A stretch of 64,000 nucleotides of DNA. It comes from Thioalkalivibrio paradoxus ARh 1 (GTDB lineage: Bacteria; Pseudomonadota; Gammaproteobacteria; Ectothiorhodospirales; Ectothiorhodospiraceae). Below are positions 41,605 through 50,822 of the stretch, one piece after another (the stretch's first letter is position 1; each line of letters begins with the position of its first letter). The DNA lies in assembly GCF_000227685.2 (NCBI RefSeq), contig NZ_CP007029.1:3012501-3076500 (forward strand), given 5' to 3'. A program made the position numbers and the translations under genes. Below the pieces are notes generated by a model. It was not told the DNA's origin. It worked only from the letters and a program-made list of their open reading frames with translations, and searched no databases.

Positions 41605-44118
41605 ATGCACGGATCCAGCGACGAACGTACCCGAACCGGGATGAGCCCGGAGTCTCTGAAACGCGCCTTCGTCGACAGCATGTTCTACGTGCAAGCACGC
41701 TACTGGGAGGTCGCGACGCCGCACGACCTGTACATGGCCGCGGCGTACACGGTGCGCGACCGCATGCTGGAGCGCTGGATCCGCACCGCGGAAACCTACC
41801 GGAAGGCAGACGCACGCACGGTCTGCTACCTGTCCGCGGAATACCTGCTCGGCCCACAGCTCGGAAACAATCTGATCAACCTGGGAATCGTCGACAGTGC
41901 CCGCCAGGGCGCGCGGGATCTGGGAATCGACCTGCAGGAGATTCTGGACCAGGAGCCCGAACCGGGGCTCGGCAACGGTGGCCTCGGGCGGCTGGCCGCG
42001 TGCTATCTGGACTCGCTCGCGACGCTGTCGATCCCCGCGATCGGCTACGGCATCCGCTACGAGCACGGAATCTTTGACCAGAAGATCGTCGACGGCTGGC
42101 AGGTCGAGGACTGCGATCTGTGGCTGACCAACGGCAATCCCTGGGAGATCCCGCGCCCGCTGCTGCGCTACCCGGTGCGCTTCGGAGGGCACACGGAGCC
42201 CTACACCGACGAACACGGTCGGTTCCGGGTGCGCTGGGTACCGGAGCTGGACCTCTACGGGATGGCCTACGACACGCCGGTCCTGGGCTTTGGCAATGAC
42301 AACACCAACCTGCTGCGGCTCTGGCACGCGACCGCGGGCCGGTCGTTCGACCTGCAGGCCTTCCACAAAGGCGACTACTACGGCGCGGTGAACGCGAAAG
42401 TCGGGGCCGAGAACATCACCAAGGTGCTGTACCCGAACGACGAGCCGGAGGTAGGCAAGGAACTGCGCCTGAAGCAGCAGTATTTCTTTGTATCGTGCTC
42501 GCTGCAGGACATGGTGCGCGTGCATCTGCAGCACGCGCCGAACCTGGAGGGCTTCCACGAGCGATTCGCAGCGCAACTCAACGACACCCACCCGTCGATC
42601 GCAGTGGCCGAGTTGATGCGGCTGTGCCTGGACGAGCACGGCATGGACTGGGAGCGCGCCTGGGAGATCACCCGCCGGACCTTCGCCTACACCAACCACA
42701 CGCTGTTACCCGAAGCGCTGGAGACCTGGCCGGTGGAGTTGTTCGGACGGCTGCTCCCGCGCCATCTGGAGATCATCTACGAGATCAATGCCCGCTTCCT
42801 CGACGAACTGCGCATGCGCTACCCGTTCGACCCGGAGCGCGTCGCGCGCATGTCGCTGATCGAGGAGGGTCCGGTGCGCCGGGTGCGGATGGCCCACCTT
42901 GCGACCGTCGGCAGCTTTGCCGTGAACGGGGTCGCCGCAATCCACTCGGAACTCGTGAAGTCCACCGTGCTCCGGGATTTCCATGAACTGTGGCCGGAAA
43001 AATTCCACAACATCACCAACGGGGTCACGCCACGCCGGTTCATCCAGCTGAGCAACCCGGATCTGTGCGGCATCATCACCGATCTGGCCGGTCCTGGATG
43101 GGCGCGCGACGCCGAAAACCTGCGCACGCTCGAACCACACGCGGACGATGCAGCGTTCCAGCAGCGCTGGCAGGCAATGAAACGCGCTGCCAAGGAACGC
43201 CTGGCCGCGCGGATCCGGGAGGCCACCGGCGCGGTCGTCGACCCGCAGTCGCTGTTCGACATCCAGGTCAAGCGCATCCACGAATACAAGCGCCAGCACC
43301 TGAACCTGCTGCATATCGTGGCCCTGTACCACCGCATCAAGCAGGGCACCGACTCGGACCCGACCCCACGCACCTTCGTATTCGGAGGCAAGGCAGCCCC
43401 CGGGTATTTCATGGCCAAGCTGATCATCAAGCTGATCCACTCGGTCGCCGAAGTGATCAACCGCGACCCCGAGGTCAACCAGCGGCTGCGCGTCGTGTTC
43501 GTGCCGAACTTCAACGTGAAGAACGCCGAGTGCATCTACCCGGCCGCGGATCTGTCGGAGCAGATCTCCACCGCCGGCAAGGAAGCCTCCGGGACCGGCA
43601 ACATGAAATTCTCGATGAACGGCGCGCTGACCATCGGCACGCTCGACGGGGCCAACGTGGAGATTCGCGACGCGGTCGGCCACGAGAACTTCTTCCTGTT
43701 CGGGCTGACCGTCGCGGAGGTCGAGCGCACGCTCGCCGAGGGGTATCGCCCGTGGGAGTACTACCGCAGCCACGACGAGCTGCGCGAGGTGATCGACCTG
43801 CTGCGCTCGGGTCTGTTCTCGCACGGCGACCCCGACCTGTTCCGCCCGCTGACCGACAGCCTGCTGCAGCACGACCCCTACCTGCTATTGGCCGACTACC
43901 CGGCCTATGTCGAGGCCCAGGCGCGCGCCGGCGATGCCTTCCGGGATCCAGCGGGCTGGACGCGAATGTCGATCCTGAACGCCGCGCGCACCGGCTTTTT
44001 CTCGTCGGACCGGGCGATCCGCGAATACTGCCGGAACATCTGGCAGGTCGAGCCGATGCCGGTATCGCTGGCGGCCGGTAACGGATCCGTGCCTGCCGCG
44101 AGAGCGGATCCTGCCTGA
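41605..44118 (+). CDS. glgP: Glycogen/maltodextrin phosphorylase
   Basis: 837 aa, family length. N-terminal FVDSMFYVQARYWEVATPHD and CYLSAEYLLGPQLGNN, central EPEPGLGNGGLGRLAACYLD, and the pyridoxal-phosphate lysine in KEASGTGNMKFSMNGALTIG (Lys in GNMKF). It releases glucose-1-phosphate from stored glycogen. The ATG at 41605 has GGAAGGAG ten bases ahead. No glgA/B/C genes lie nearby. A hairpin overlaps the stop codon. Confidence 0.95.
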   Translation: MHGSSDERTRTGMSPESLKRAFVDSMFYVQARYWEVATPHDLYMAAAYTVRDRMLERWIRTAETYRKADARTVCYLSAEYLLGPQLGNNLINLGIVDSARQGARDLGIDLQEILDQEPEPGLGNGGLGRLAACYLDSLATLSIPAIGYGIRYEHGIFDQKIVDGWQVEDCDLWLTNGNPWEIPRPLLRYPVRFGGHTEPYTDEHGRFRVRWVPELDLYGMAYDTPVLGFGNDNTNLLRLWHATAGRSFDLQAFHKGDYYGAVNAKVGAENITKVLYPNDEPEVGKELRLKQQYFFVSCSLQDMVRVHLQHAPNLEGFHERFAAQLNDTHPSIAVAELMRLCLDEHGMDWERAWEITRRTFAYTNHTLLPEALETWPVELFGRLLPRHLEIIYEINARFLDELRMRYPFDPERVARMSLIEEGPVRRVRMAHLATVGSFAVNGVAAIHSELVKSTVLRDFHELWPEKFHNITNGVTPRRFIQLSNPDLCGIITDLAGPGWARDAENLRTLEPHADDAAFQQRWQAMKRAAKERLAARIREATGAVVDPQSLFDIQVKRIHEYKRQHLNLLHIVALYHRIKQGTDSDPTPRTFVFGGKAAPGYFMAKLIIKLIHSVAEVINRDPEVNQRLRVVFVPNFNVKNAECIYPAADLSEQISTAGKEASGTGNMKFSMNGALTIGTLDGANVEIRDAVGHENFFLFGLTVAEVERTLAEGYRPWEYYRSHDELREVIDLLRSGLFSHGDPDLFRPLTDSLLQHDPYLLLADYPAYVEAQARAGDAFRDPAGWTRMSILNAARTGFFSSDRAIREYCRNIWQVEPMPVSLAAGNGSVPAARADPA

Positions 44119-44138
44119 TGGGCAGGGCTCTGCCCATC
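44117..44138 (+). terminator. Terminator-like hairpin at the glgP stop
   Basis: Perfect 9-bp stem GATGGGCAG/CTGCCCATC with GGCT loop. It begins inside the TGA stop of glgP and lies between convergent genes. No U-tract, so intrinsic termination is uncertain. Confidence 0.5.
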
Positions 44139-44201
44139 GCCCTGCGCTGTTCCAACGATCCGCATCGAACTCCCCCCGCGTGCGGCGAAGGCGATGGTGG
44201 A

Positions 44202-45326
44202 TCACGCTGACCCGGCCGCAATGCCGGAACGGGCATCGGGCGCGAGCGGGAGCTTTCTCAAGGTCCGCTCGAGATTCGGCAGCAGGTCTCGACTCACCGG
44301 GAGGTCCGGAACCAGGCCGGCACCGGTACAGGTGCTGTGATCCGGGAAATGCACCTCGCTGTTGGTGAAGCGCAGCAGGGAGCCATCCGAAAGCCGCCGC
44401 TCGGTCTGGGCCTGGCACTTGCCGAAGGTGGGCTGCCCGGCCAGCCGGGCCCGGCGATGGAACTGCAGGATGCCCGCAAACACCTCGGCCGCACTGGCCG
44501 TGGCGGGCCCCACCAGCAGGAACAGCGGCGGCCCGTTCGGCGATCCCCGGGTCGCGTGGTAGGTCGCGGCCGTCTCGCCTCGCCCGCGGACGCTGCACAG
44601 TTCAGTCCCGGGCTCGAGCAGCAGACCGGCCATGTCGATCGCCTCGTAGAGATCCCCTCCGCCGGCATAGCGCAGGTCGATCACCACCGGCTCGTCGCCG
44701 CCGGGCAGGCGCTCCAGCGTTGCCGCCAGCGCCGTGCGCGTCCGCCCCGCCGCAAAGTCGGTGATCCGCAGCACCGTGGTGCCGCCGACGTCCCAACGCT
44801 CCACGTCCAGCGAACGCGCGTGTTCGCGCAACAGCGTCACGTCGTACCGCAAGGGTGCGCCGGGCCGGACCAGCAGCAGCCGGACCCGGCTACCAGGCTC
44901 GCCCCGGACGAGCCCGGCGACCTGGACCGCATCCATTCCCGACACCGAACGGCCACCGACCGCGAGCAGTTGCACCCGATCGCGGAATCCGGCCCGGGCC
45001 AGCGGCCCGCCCTGCCGCGGCAGCAGCCACGCGCCGTCGGGGTCGACCTCGAGCTCCGCCGCGATCCCCGCCCCGGCAGGCATATCTCCGGTACCCGGGG
45101 CCGGAAACCAGTCGGCGTAGGGATCGAGCTGCCGGAGGTCGCCACGGAGATCGTCGAACGCCAGGGCCTCCAGCACCCCGGCGTCGGGCTCCGGCAGGAG
45201 TTCCCGGCCCAGGATTTCGCGAATCTCCCCGAGCGGCGCCGCCGGCATCGGCGGGGCCCCGGCCGCAAGCCCGACGAGCAGCCCGAACAGCAGCAGCCGG
45301 CGGCCGACCGCCGGGCGCCGGATCAA
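44202..45326 (-). CDS. Secreted PDZ/S41 (C-terminal-processing-type) protease
   Basis: 374 aa from a TTG start at 45326 that overlaps the upstream stop as TTGA; it gives a good signal peptide (RRPAVGRRLLLFGLLVGLAA). PDZ-like region about 85-165 (GPLARAGFRDRVQLLAVGGR), then the S41 fold: PVVIDLRYAGGGDLYEA, the nucleophile Ser in VGPATASAAEVFAGIL and the general-base Lys in QPTFGKCQ. It is probably a periplasmic Ser/Lys protease. Last gene of the VWA-Tag-like operon, coupled to the large secreted protein, which might be its substrate or partner (inference). Confidence 0.82.
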   Translation of the reverse strand: MIRRPAVGRRLLLFGLLVGLAAGAPPMPAAPLGEIREILGRELLPEPDAGVLEALAFDDLRGDLRQLDPYADWFPAPGTGDMPAGAGIAAELEVDPDGAWLLPRQGGPLARAGFRDRVQLLAVGGRSVSGMDAVQVAGLVRGEPGSRVRLLLVRPGAPLRYDVTLLREHARSLDVERWDVGGTTVLRITDFAAGRTRTALAATLERLPGGDEPVVIDLRYAGGGDLYEAIDMAGLLLEPGTELCSVRGRGETAATYHATRGSPNGPPLFLLVGPATASAAEVFAGILQFHRRARLAGQPTFGKCQAQTERRLSDGSLLRFTNSEVHFPDHSTCTGAGLVPDLPVSRDLLPNLERTLRKLPLAPDARSGIAAGSA

Positions 45327-47689
45327 TGTCCCTCGTCCATCAGCAACATGCCCAGATCGTGGCCATTGACCTGGAACTCGCCCAGGCTGTTCGCGTGCAG
45401 ATGATAGAAATGCACCGGCTCGCCCGCGTCGTTCTCGCGCTCCTCGCCGGCCATCTTCAGGATCGTCGCGATCCCCATGATCTGCTGCCGTTCCTGGTCG
45501 TTGTCCGCAAGTTCCAGTGCAAGATCCAGCAGCGTGTCGAAGTTCCGGATCTGCAGTTCCATCTCGCTGCGCAGCACGCCCGATCCGACCTCCTCGGTGT
45601 CGACCCAGCTGTTCCCGTGCAGGCGCAGCCCCCCGACCGGCAGGTCGATCACGAATTCCTGGATGTCGATCCGGGTGTCGTTTTCCAGCATCGCCGCCAT
45701 CGCGTCCTGCGCAATCTCCGCGCCGTTTCCGGCCGCACCCTGCAGCGCGGCTCCGTCTGCGAGGAACGCCCCCGGCAGACGCGACGCGACCAGATCCAGC
45801 ACCAGCTCCTGCGGGAACAGCTCGTCCGGGATCGGGGTCATTCCCATCGGCAGGCCCGCGATACCGCGATGGCGGTAGGCCAGCGAAACCCCCGGAGCCG
45901 GGGTATCCAGGTCCGAAAGTCCCAGGCCGAACTCGAACTGCTCGAGACCGAACGGCGGTTCGTCGGCGAGGTACTCGGCGACCATCTGGCCGTTGGCGCC
46001 ATGCAGCGAAAGACCGACGCTGAAACCGCCGAGGATCTCCTGCGCCGACGCGATCAGATCGTCCTCGGCGAGTTCCCCCGTCATCAACGACGCCAGCCCC
46101 AGCTGCAGCAGCGTCATCGGCGCGATGCGGTCCAGACGCAGATTCCATTCGGCTGCATCGAGATCGAACGCGTACTCCTCGTCGCCGAAGCTCCAGCCCC
46201 GGCCCTCGAGGTTGGCCCAGAGGTCGCGCTTCAGCTCACCGGCCGCGGACGGAACGAACCCGGTGTTCAGCGCCGCACGCGCCACGCGCAGGTGCCCCAC
46301 CTCGCCCGGCGGGGCCTGTACCGCCAGATCCTCCACCTCGATCCGGGACTGCATCCCCCCCAGCGCGGTCAGCAATTCGGACAGCAGCTCGGCGGGATCG
46401 CGTTCCATCAGCGTCTCGGGTGCCGCGGCCATGTCGCCGAATGCCGCGAGTCCCGCGAGATCGACGTCCTCATAGTCGACGCCGACCGACAGCCGGCCCA
46501 GATGCCCGATCGGTTCCGCGGCAGCACTCGCCAGCGACACGCCTTCCACTACGAACGCCAGCGGCCCGGTCACCACGCCGGGTTCCCGTTCGTCGAGATC
46601 CAGGGTCAGCGCGAGGCGCTGCGCGTCGAGCCGACCCGGTTGCTCCGGATCCAGCGCCGCTGTCGGCGCCTCGGACTCGAGAACGAGATCGCCGAGATGC
46701 ACCGCCAATTGCAACGGGCTCGCGAGATCACCGGCCCAGACACCGCTCATCGAGCGCTCGCCGATGCTGATCCGTGCGGCAAGGTCGCCCTTCCGGTCCC
46801 GGAGCGGGACGTCGCCCGGCAATTGCACGGTCACCTCCCAGCGCTCGCTCCCCAGCGGCCGCAGCTCGGCCGCCAGGTCCCCTAGCTCTGCGGTGACGTC
46901 ATCGGGCGCCTCCAGCGTCAGCGACGGGAGCAGCAACCCGATCCGGCCGTCCGGGTGTTCGTCGATGCCGATTTCCCCACCGAGAACCCACGGGGACCCC
47001 GGCTCGGTGAACAGCCGGTCCAGGGCCTCGCGCAGCGCCAGCGCCGGCTCGGACAGTGCCGGGGCGTCCCGCGAAACGCCGTCGCGGTCGGCTGCGACCC
47101 GCCCCAGCGCCAGACGGTCATCCGCGTCCGGCGACGCACTCGGACCCGCCTCGGCTTGTTCCAGCGCGCCTCGGGTTTCCCGAACGCCGCCGTGCAACTC
47201 CAGCGCCAGCAACGTTCCACCCGCATCGCGCAGCACGGCCCGGCCCTCTCCGCGCAGCAGGCCCGGGCCAGCCGGCTCGAGTTCGTGGCCGGCCTGCAGC
47301 GCAGCCCAGTCGAGGTAGTCATGCTCCTGCAGCAGAGCGAGCAATCGCTCCAGTGCGTCGGGATCGGCATCGAGGCGGCCTGCCTCCGCGTCCGCCTGCA
47401 GCGCCTCGACTTCCGGAATGCCCGCTGCCAACAGGTCGACACCGGCACCCCGTAGCGACAGGGCCAGCGCGCCGAACTCGTCGGGCAGCCGCCCGAACGC
47501 GCGCAATGCCCGGACCGTGGTGTGTCCCCCGGATGCCATGTCGAGCAATTCCGCCGGTCCCGCCGCGCGCTCGACCTGCCCGTCGACCTCGATCACCTCG
47601 AGGCGTTCGGTTGCATGGGCCACCCCGGCAGACACCAGCAGCAACGCCAGCCAACCGTACAGCAGCCCTAGACCCGCCCGTTTGTTCAT
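45323..47689 (-). CDS. Large secreted protein of unknown function
   Basis: 788 aa. Signal peptide with core LGLLYGWLALLLVSAGVAHA. The mature part is acidic, rich in Leu/Ala/Asp/Glu, with repeated beta-type stretches (for example GEVGHLRVARAALNTGF, ELQIRNFDTLLDLALELAD) and no cysteine-rich or metal motif. The C-terminal ~250 residues recall DUF2125/AsmA-like periplasmic beta proteins, but weakly. No function is claimed. The start at 47689 was chosen for the signal peptide. Its stop overlaps the protease start, so the two are coupled. Second-last gene of the operon, 131 bases after the second lipoprotein. Confidence 0.75.
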   Translation of the reverse strand: MNKRAGLGLLYGWLALLLVSAGVAHATERLEVIEVDGQVERAAGPAELLDMASGGHTTVRALRAFGRLPDEFGALALSLRGAGVDLLAAGIPEVEALQADAEAGRLDADPDALERLLALLQEHDYLDWAALQAGHELEPAGPGLLRGEGRAVLRDAGGTLLALELHGGVRETRGALEQAEAGPSASPDADDRLALGRVAADRDGVSRDAPALSEPALALREALDRLFTEPGSPWVLGGEIGIDEHPDGRIGLLLPSLTLEAPDDVTAELGDLAAELRPLGSERWEVTVQLPGDVPLRDRKGDLAARISIGERSMSGVWAGDLASPLQLAVHLGDLVLESEAPTAALDPEQPGRLDAQRLALTLDLDEREPGVVTGPLAFVVEGVSLASAAAEPIGHLGRLSVGVDYEDVDLAGLAAFGDMAAAPETLMERDPAELLSELLTALGGMQSRIEVEDLAVQAPPGEVGHLRVARAALNTGFVPSAAGELKRDLWANLEGRGWSFGDEEYAFDLDAAEWNLRLDRIAPMTLLQLGLASLMTGELAEDDLIASAQEILGGFSVGLSLHGANGQMVAEYLADEPPFGLEQFEFGLGLSDLDTPAPGVSLAYRHRGIAGLPMGMTPIPDELFPQELVLDLVASRLPGAFLADGAALQGAAGNGAEIAQDAMAAMLENDTRIDIQEFVIDLPVGGLRLHGNSWVDTEEVGSGVLRSEMELQIRNFDTLLDLALELADNDQERQQIMGIATILKMAGEERENDAGEPVHFYHLHANSLGEFQVNGHDLGMLLMDEGH

Positions 47690-47820
47690 GCCGTTCTCTC
47701 TCTCCGTGTCGTGATGGATGCAGCGGCGACCCAAGGGCCGCCACCGGCGAATATCGGTCCCGCCGGCACGCCGAGCGTTCCGGTGTCGACCATGTGCCCG
47801 GGCGCGCTGGATCGCGCCTC

Positions 47821-48375
47821 TCAGCGCGCCAGCTCGAGCGATAGTTCCAGCAGCATTTCGTATTCCCGCTGCAAGGCCCTGCGCTGTTCCTCCAGCTGCC
47901 GTCGGCGCAGTTCCACCGCCGGGTCGGCTCCACCTCCCGGCCCGACGCCTTCCAGAGCGTCCAGACTGGATTGCTGTTCGCGCATGCCGCCTTGCAGCGA
48001 AACGAGACGCGTCTGCAGCTCCTGAACCCGCTGATCGCCGCTGCCGTGACGCGCTTCCAGGTCATCGACGGTTTGCGAGAGGTCCGCCACGTCCTGCTGC
48101 ATCCGCGCCAGGCGGCTGCGCTCGGCGGCCACCTGCTGCTCGCGCGTCTGGTGCAGGGCATCGAGTTCGCTGCGCTCGGTCTCGAGTTCTGCCTGCACCG
48201 CACGCAGGCGTTCCAGCCGCTCCTCGCGCTCGCGCACCCGCGCATCGTACGCCCCGCTGTGGATCCCGGCGACGCCACCGAAGAACCCGCCTTCACGCGG
48301 GTCGGTCGGCGCGCTGGCGCAGCCGGCGGCCAGCCCCGCCGCAGCCAGCGCGGCCCACCATGACGGCCGCCTCAT
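47821..48375 (-). CDS. Coiled-coil lipoprotein
   Basis: 184 aa. Signal peptide WAALAAAGLAAGC with lipobox AAGC; a short Gly/Pro linker; then long heptad-rich coiled coil (about 45-130: EREERLERLRAVQAELETER, QQDVADLSQTVDDLEARH) and a second helix at the end (LRRRQLEEQRRALQREYEML). Position +2 after the Cys is Ala, so outer-membrane sorting is expected. Start overlaps the stop of the glycine-zipper lipoprotein as ATGA. Function unknown; probably a partner in the TagQ-like role. Confidence 0.78.
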   Translation of the reverse strand: MRRPSWWAALAAAGLAAGCASAPTDPREGGFFGGVAGIHSGAYDARVREREERLERLRAVQAELETERSELDALHQTREQQVAAERSRLARMQQDVADLSQTVDDLEARHGSGDQRVQELQTRLVSLQGGMREQQSSLDALEGVGPGGGADPAVELRRRQLEEQRRALQREYEMLLELSLELAR

Positions 48376-49013
48376 ACCGACAGCCTCTGGTCGATCCGCG
48401 CGAGCTGCGTACTGCCCTCACGCAACGCCTCGAGGTTCTGTTGCAGCGCCTGTACCTCGCGCTCGAGGCGGACGATATAGGGGTCGTCGGCAGCCCGATT
48501 CGCGCGCTCTTCCTGCAGGATCACCGTCTGGATCTCGTACTCCGCCGCCAGCGTTTCCTCCAGCTCGCGGCTGGTCGCGATGTGCTGTTGCAGTTCGTTG
48601 CGTTTCGCCTGCAGTCCGGCCTTCTGTACCTGCCCGGAATCGTAGCGCGCACGCAATTGCTCGGCCTCATGCTCGAGGCGCACGATGTCCTGGCGCACGC
48701 GCGCATTGTAGGCGGTCGTGGTCCGGTTGAACTCGTCGACCCGCGCGATCTCGGCGTCCAGGAATTCCTCGGTGGTCGCATAGGCCTGCTTGCGTTTCGC
48801 GATCTCGTTGCCCACCGCGTAGCCGGCGCCGGCGCCGATCGCGGCGCCGATCAATGCACCGCGTTCACGGTCGATCGCATAGCCGAGCAGCCCGCCGACC
48901 ACCGCGCCGACGCCCGCACCCTCGGCCCGGGTGCGTTGCTCGTCCGTGGCGGCGCAGCCTGCCACCGCCGTCGCCACCAGGCCCGCGGCCACGATCCTGT
49001 TCAGTCTGTTCAT
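48372..49013 (-). CDS. Glycine-zipper coiled-coil lipoprotein (TagQ position)
   Basis: 213 aa. Lipoprotein signal peptide IVAAGLVATAVAGC (lipobox VAGC); glycine-zipper segment AEGAGVGAVVGGLLGYAID and GALIGAAIGAGAGYAVG (about 33-70), then coiled coil to the end. It lies 35 bases after the FGE-like gene, the place tagQ holds in the Pseudomonas tagT-tagS-tagR-tagQ cluster; TagQ is the outer-membrane lipoprotein that holds TagR. Sequence kinship with TagQ is not shown, only position and lipoprotein nature. Start at 49013 chosen for the signal peptide. Confidence 0.8.
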   Translation of the reverse strand: MNRLNRIVAAGLVATAVAGCAATDEQRTRAEGAGVGAVVGGLLGYAIDRERGALIGAAIGAGAGYAVGNEIAKRKQAYATTEEFLDAEIARVDEFNRTTTAYNARVRQDIVRLEHEAEQLRARYDSGQVQKAGLQAKRNELQQHIATSRELEETLAAEYEIQTVILQEERANRAADDPYIVRLEREVQALQQNLEALREGSTQLARIDQRLSV

Positions 49014-49048
49014 CGTCTCCTGCCCTCGCTTGATCGCAGATACCAACA

Positions 49049-50764
49049 TTAACCCTCGAATCCAGCGAAGCGTTCCCGGAACGCTTCGCGCCACCGTTCG
49101 GGCTCTGCCCGGCGCTGCTCGGCGTACTCCTCGAGATGCTGGCCGAGCAATTCGAGCACCGCGCGCTCGCGCGGCGGCGGTTCGGCCGCGCGCAAGGTCT
49201 CCAGCGCCTGCTCGATGTAGACGATCTCGTAGTCTCCGAGCCGCGCCACCCGGTCGCGATACCCCTGCAGCTGTTCCCCGACCGCGGTCTCCAGATCCCG
49301 CATCGAAGACTCGACCGCGGCCACCTGCTCCTGGTAGCGGCTCGAGATCTCCAGCAGCTGCCGGGCGCTGTCGAGCGTGCGCTCGAGGCGCTCCAGACGC
49401 GACAGATAGACGCTGAGGTTCACGCCATTGCGGGCGGCGTCCTGCGCGAGGCTGCGCGCGCTCTCCCGTTGCGCGAGCTCGAGCCGCTCCCGGGCGCGGT
49501 CCATGTATTCCTGGACCGCGGTCAGCGGCTCGCGCAGATCGGCATTCTGATCCATCAGCCGCGCCAGGATAGGCTCCACGGTGCCCAGCTGGACGCTGGC
49601 CTGCGCGACCAGGTTGTCGAGCGTGCGGCCGACCGGCATCGTACGCCGGATGTCGGCCCGGTAGTCCTCGTACTCGCGTTCGATCTCGGCGCGCTGGCTC
49701 GACGACACCACCACGTTCGCGCCGATCGCGAGCCGAGCGCCGGTATTGAACGAGCGCCGCTCCTGGACCCGCTGGCGGTCGGGATCCCAGGCGTAGGCAT
49801 CGAGTTCGGCCCGAAGCGCTGTGCGCATGTCCGCCGCCGGGGTCGAGACGCTACCGCCGCGCACCGCGACCCCGCCCGGCTTGCCCTGCCAGATCTCGGG
49901 CCGAAAAAGCCCTGCGGTCATTTCCTGGGCGTTGCCGTGCAGGTCGTGGAACCCCAGCCGGTTGGCTGCGCGCAGACCCACCGGGCGCAGCTGGTGCCGG
50001 GCATTGCCCAGGTGCCAGGCGTGCTCGTTCAGCTCCCGCGCGGGAAACGGCAGCCGGTCGTCGAACGTGCCTGCCTCCAGCGCCGGCAGTCCGCCGCGCG
50101 CGACGAATTCCCATTCCTCCTCGGTGGGCAGGCGCAGGAAACCGGGCACCCCGTCCACCGTGGGCAACGACTCCAGCCGCTCCGGGTGTTCCGGGTCGAA
50201 CAGCCAGTGGTTGTAGCGGCGAATGAAGACCTCGATGTCCTGGTGGCTGACGAAAGTCAGCGGCTGCATCAGCGCATCGCGCAGCGCGCGCCCCCGCAGC
50301 CCGGCCAGATTGCGGTCCTCCGGATCCCCGGACGTTTCCAGCAACGCATCCAGCCCCATCACCGCGAGATACTGTCCCTTGGTCAGCTCGTACTTCGCGA
50401 GCACGATCTCCCAGCCCTCGCCGTCGGCCGCCGGGAACGAACCGCTGATCTGGGTGCGCTGCAGCCCCTCGAAAATCCCGCCGGACGCGTCCCCGAGCTG
50501 GATCACGCGTTCCGGGTCTCCCCAGAACCCGCTCCCCGGAACGCGCGCGCGGCGGAAGACCATTTCGGCGCCCTCCGGCATCGGAAGTACCAGATCCCCG
50601 GCAGCGGGCTTCGGGTTGTACACCGTCGCCGGCGGCGGCTCGGCGTGCAGCGGCGTGACCGGCCAGCCAAGGCCGACGAACAACGCGACGATCGGGAACA
50701 ACCACCGGCACGCCCCGCCCGGAACGACTCGCCGCAGGTCGCGCAGGATGCCGGCTACGGGCAT
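49049..50764 (-). CDS. Periplasmic SUMF1/FGE-fold protein, TagR-like
   Basis: 571 aa. Signal peptide or anchor (CRWLFPIVALFVGLGWPVTP, about 19-38), an FGE-sulfatase (SUMF1) domain (about 60-330) with GFLRLPTEEEWEFVARGG, FHDLHGNAQEMTAG and VAVRGGSVSTP, then a long coiled coil (about 345-571). There is no cysteine in the mature protein, so the cysteine-dependent formylglycine chemistry of true FGE is impossible; it is a binding version of the fold. In P. aeruginosa TagR has this fold and stimulates PpkA from the periplasm. The ATG at 50764 is favoured; a GTG at 50833 is possible. Confidence 0.82.
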   Translation of the reverse strand: MPVAGILRDLRRVVPGGACRWLFPIVALFVGLGWPVTPLHAEPPPATVYNPKPAAGDLVLPMPEGAEMVFRRARVPGSGFWGDPERVIQLGDASGGIFEGLQRTQISGSFPAADGEGWEIVLAKYELTKGQYLAVMGLDALLETSGDPEDRNLAGLRGRALRDALMQPLTFVSHQDIEVFIRRYNHWLFDPEHPERLESLPTVDGVPGFLRLPTEEEWEFVARGGLPALEAGTFDDRLPFPARELNEHAWHLGNARHQLRPVGLRAANRLGFHDLHGNAQEMTAGLFRPEIWQGKPGGVAVRGGSVSTPAADMRTALRAELDAYAWDPDRQRVQERRSFNTGARLAIGANVVVSSSQRAEIEREYEDYRADIRRTMPVGRTLDNLVAQASVQLGTVEPILARLMDQNADLREPLTAVQEYMDRARERLELAQRESARSLAQDAARNGVNLSVYLSRLERLERTLDSARQLLEISSRYQEQVAAVESSMRDLETAVGEQLQGYRDRVARLGDYEIVYIEQALETLRAAEPPPRERAVLELLGQHLEEYAEQRRAEPERWREAFRERFAGFEG

Positions 50765-50822
50765 GGCGACACCGCGCGGCTGCCCGGCCCCTCCGGCTTT
50801 TGCGGCGTGGATCGGTGCGACA

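Noticed and set aside
49049-50764. A true formylglycine-generating enzyme and thus a sulfatase-activating locus
   Set aside because: No cysteine in the mature protein and no sulfatase gene nearby; the neighbours match a tagTSR-type cluster.
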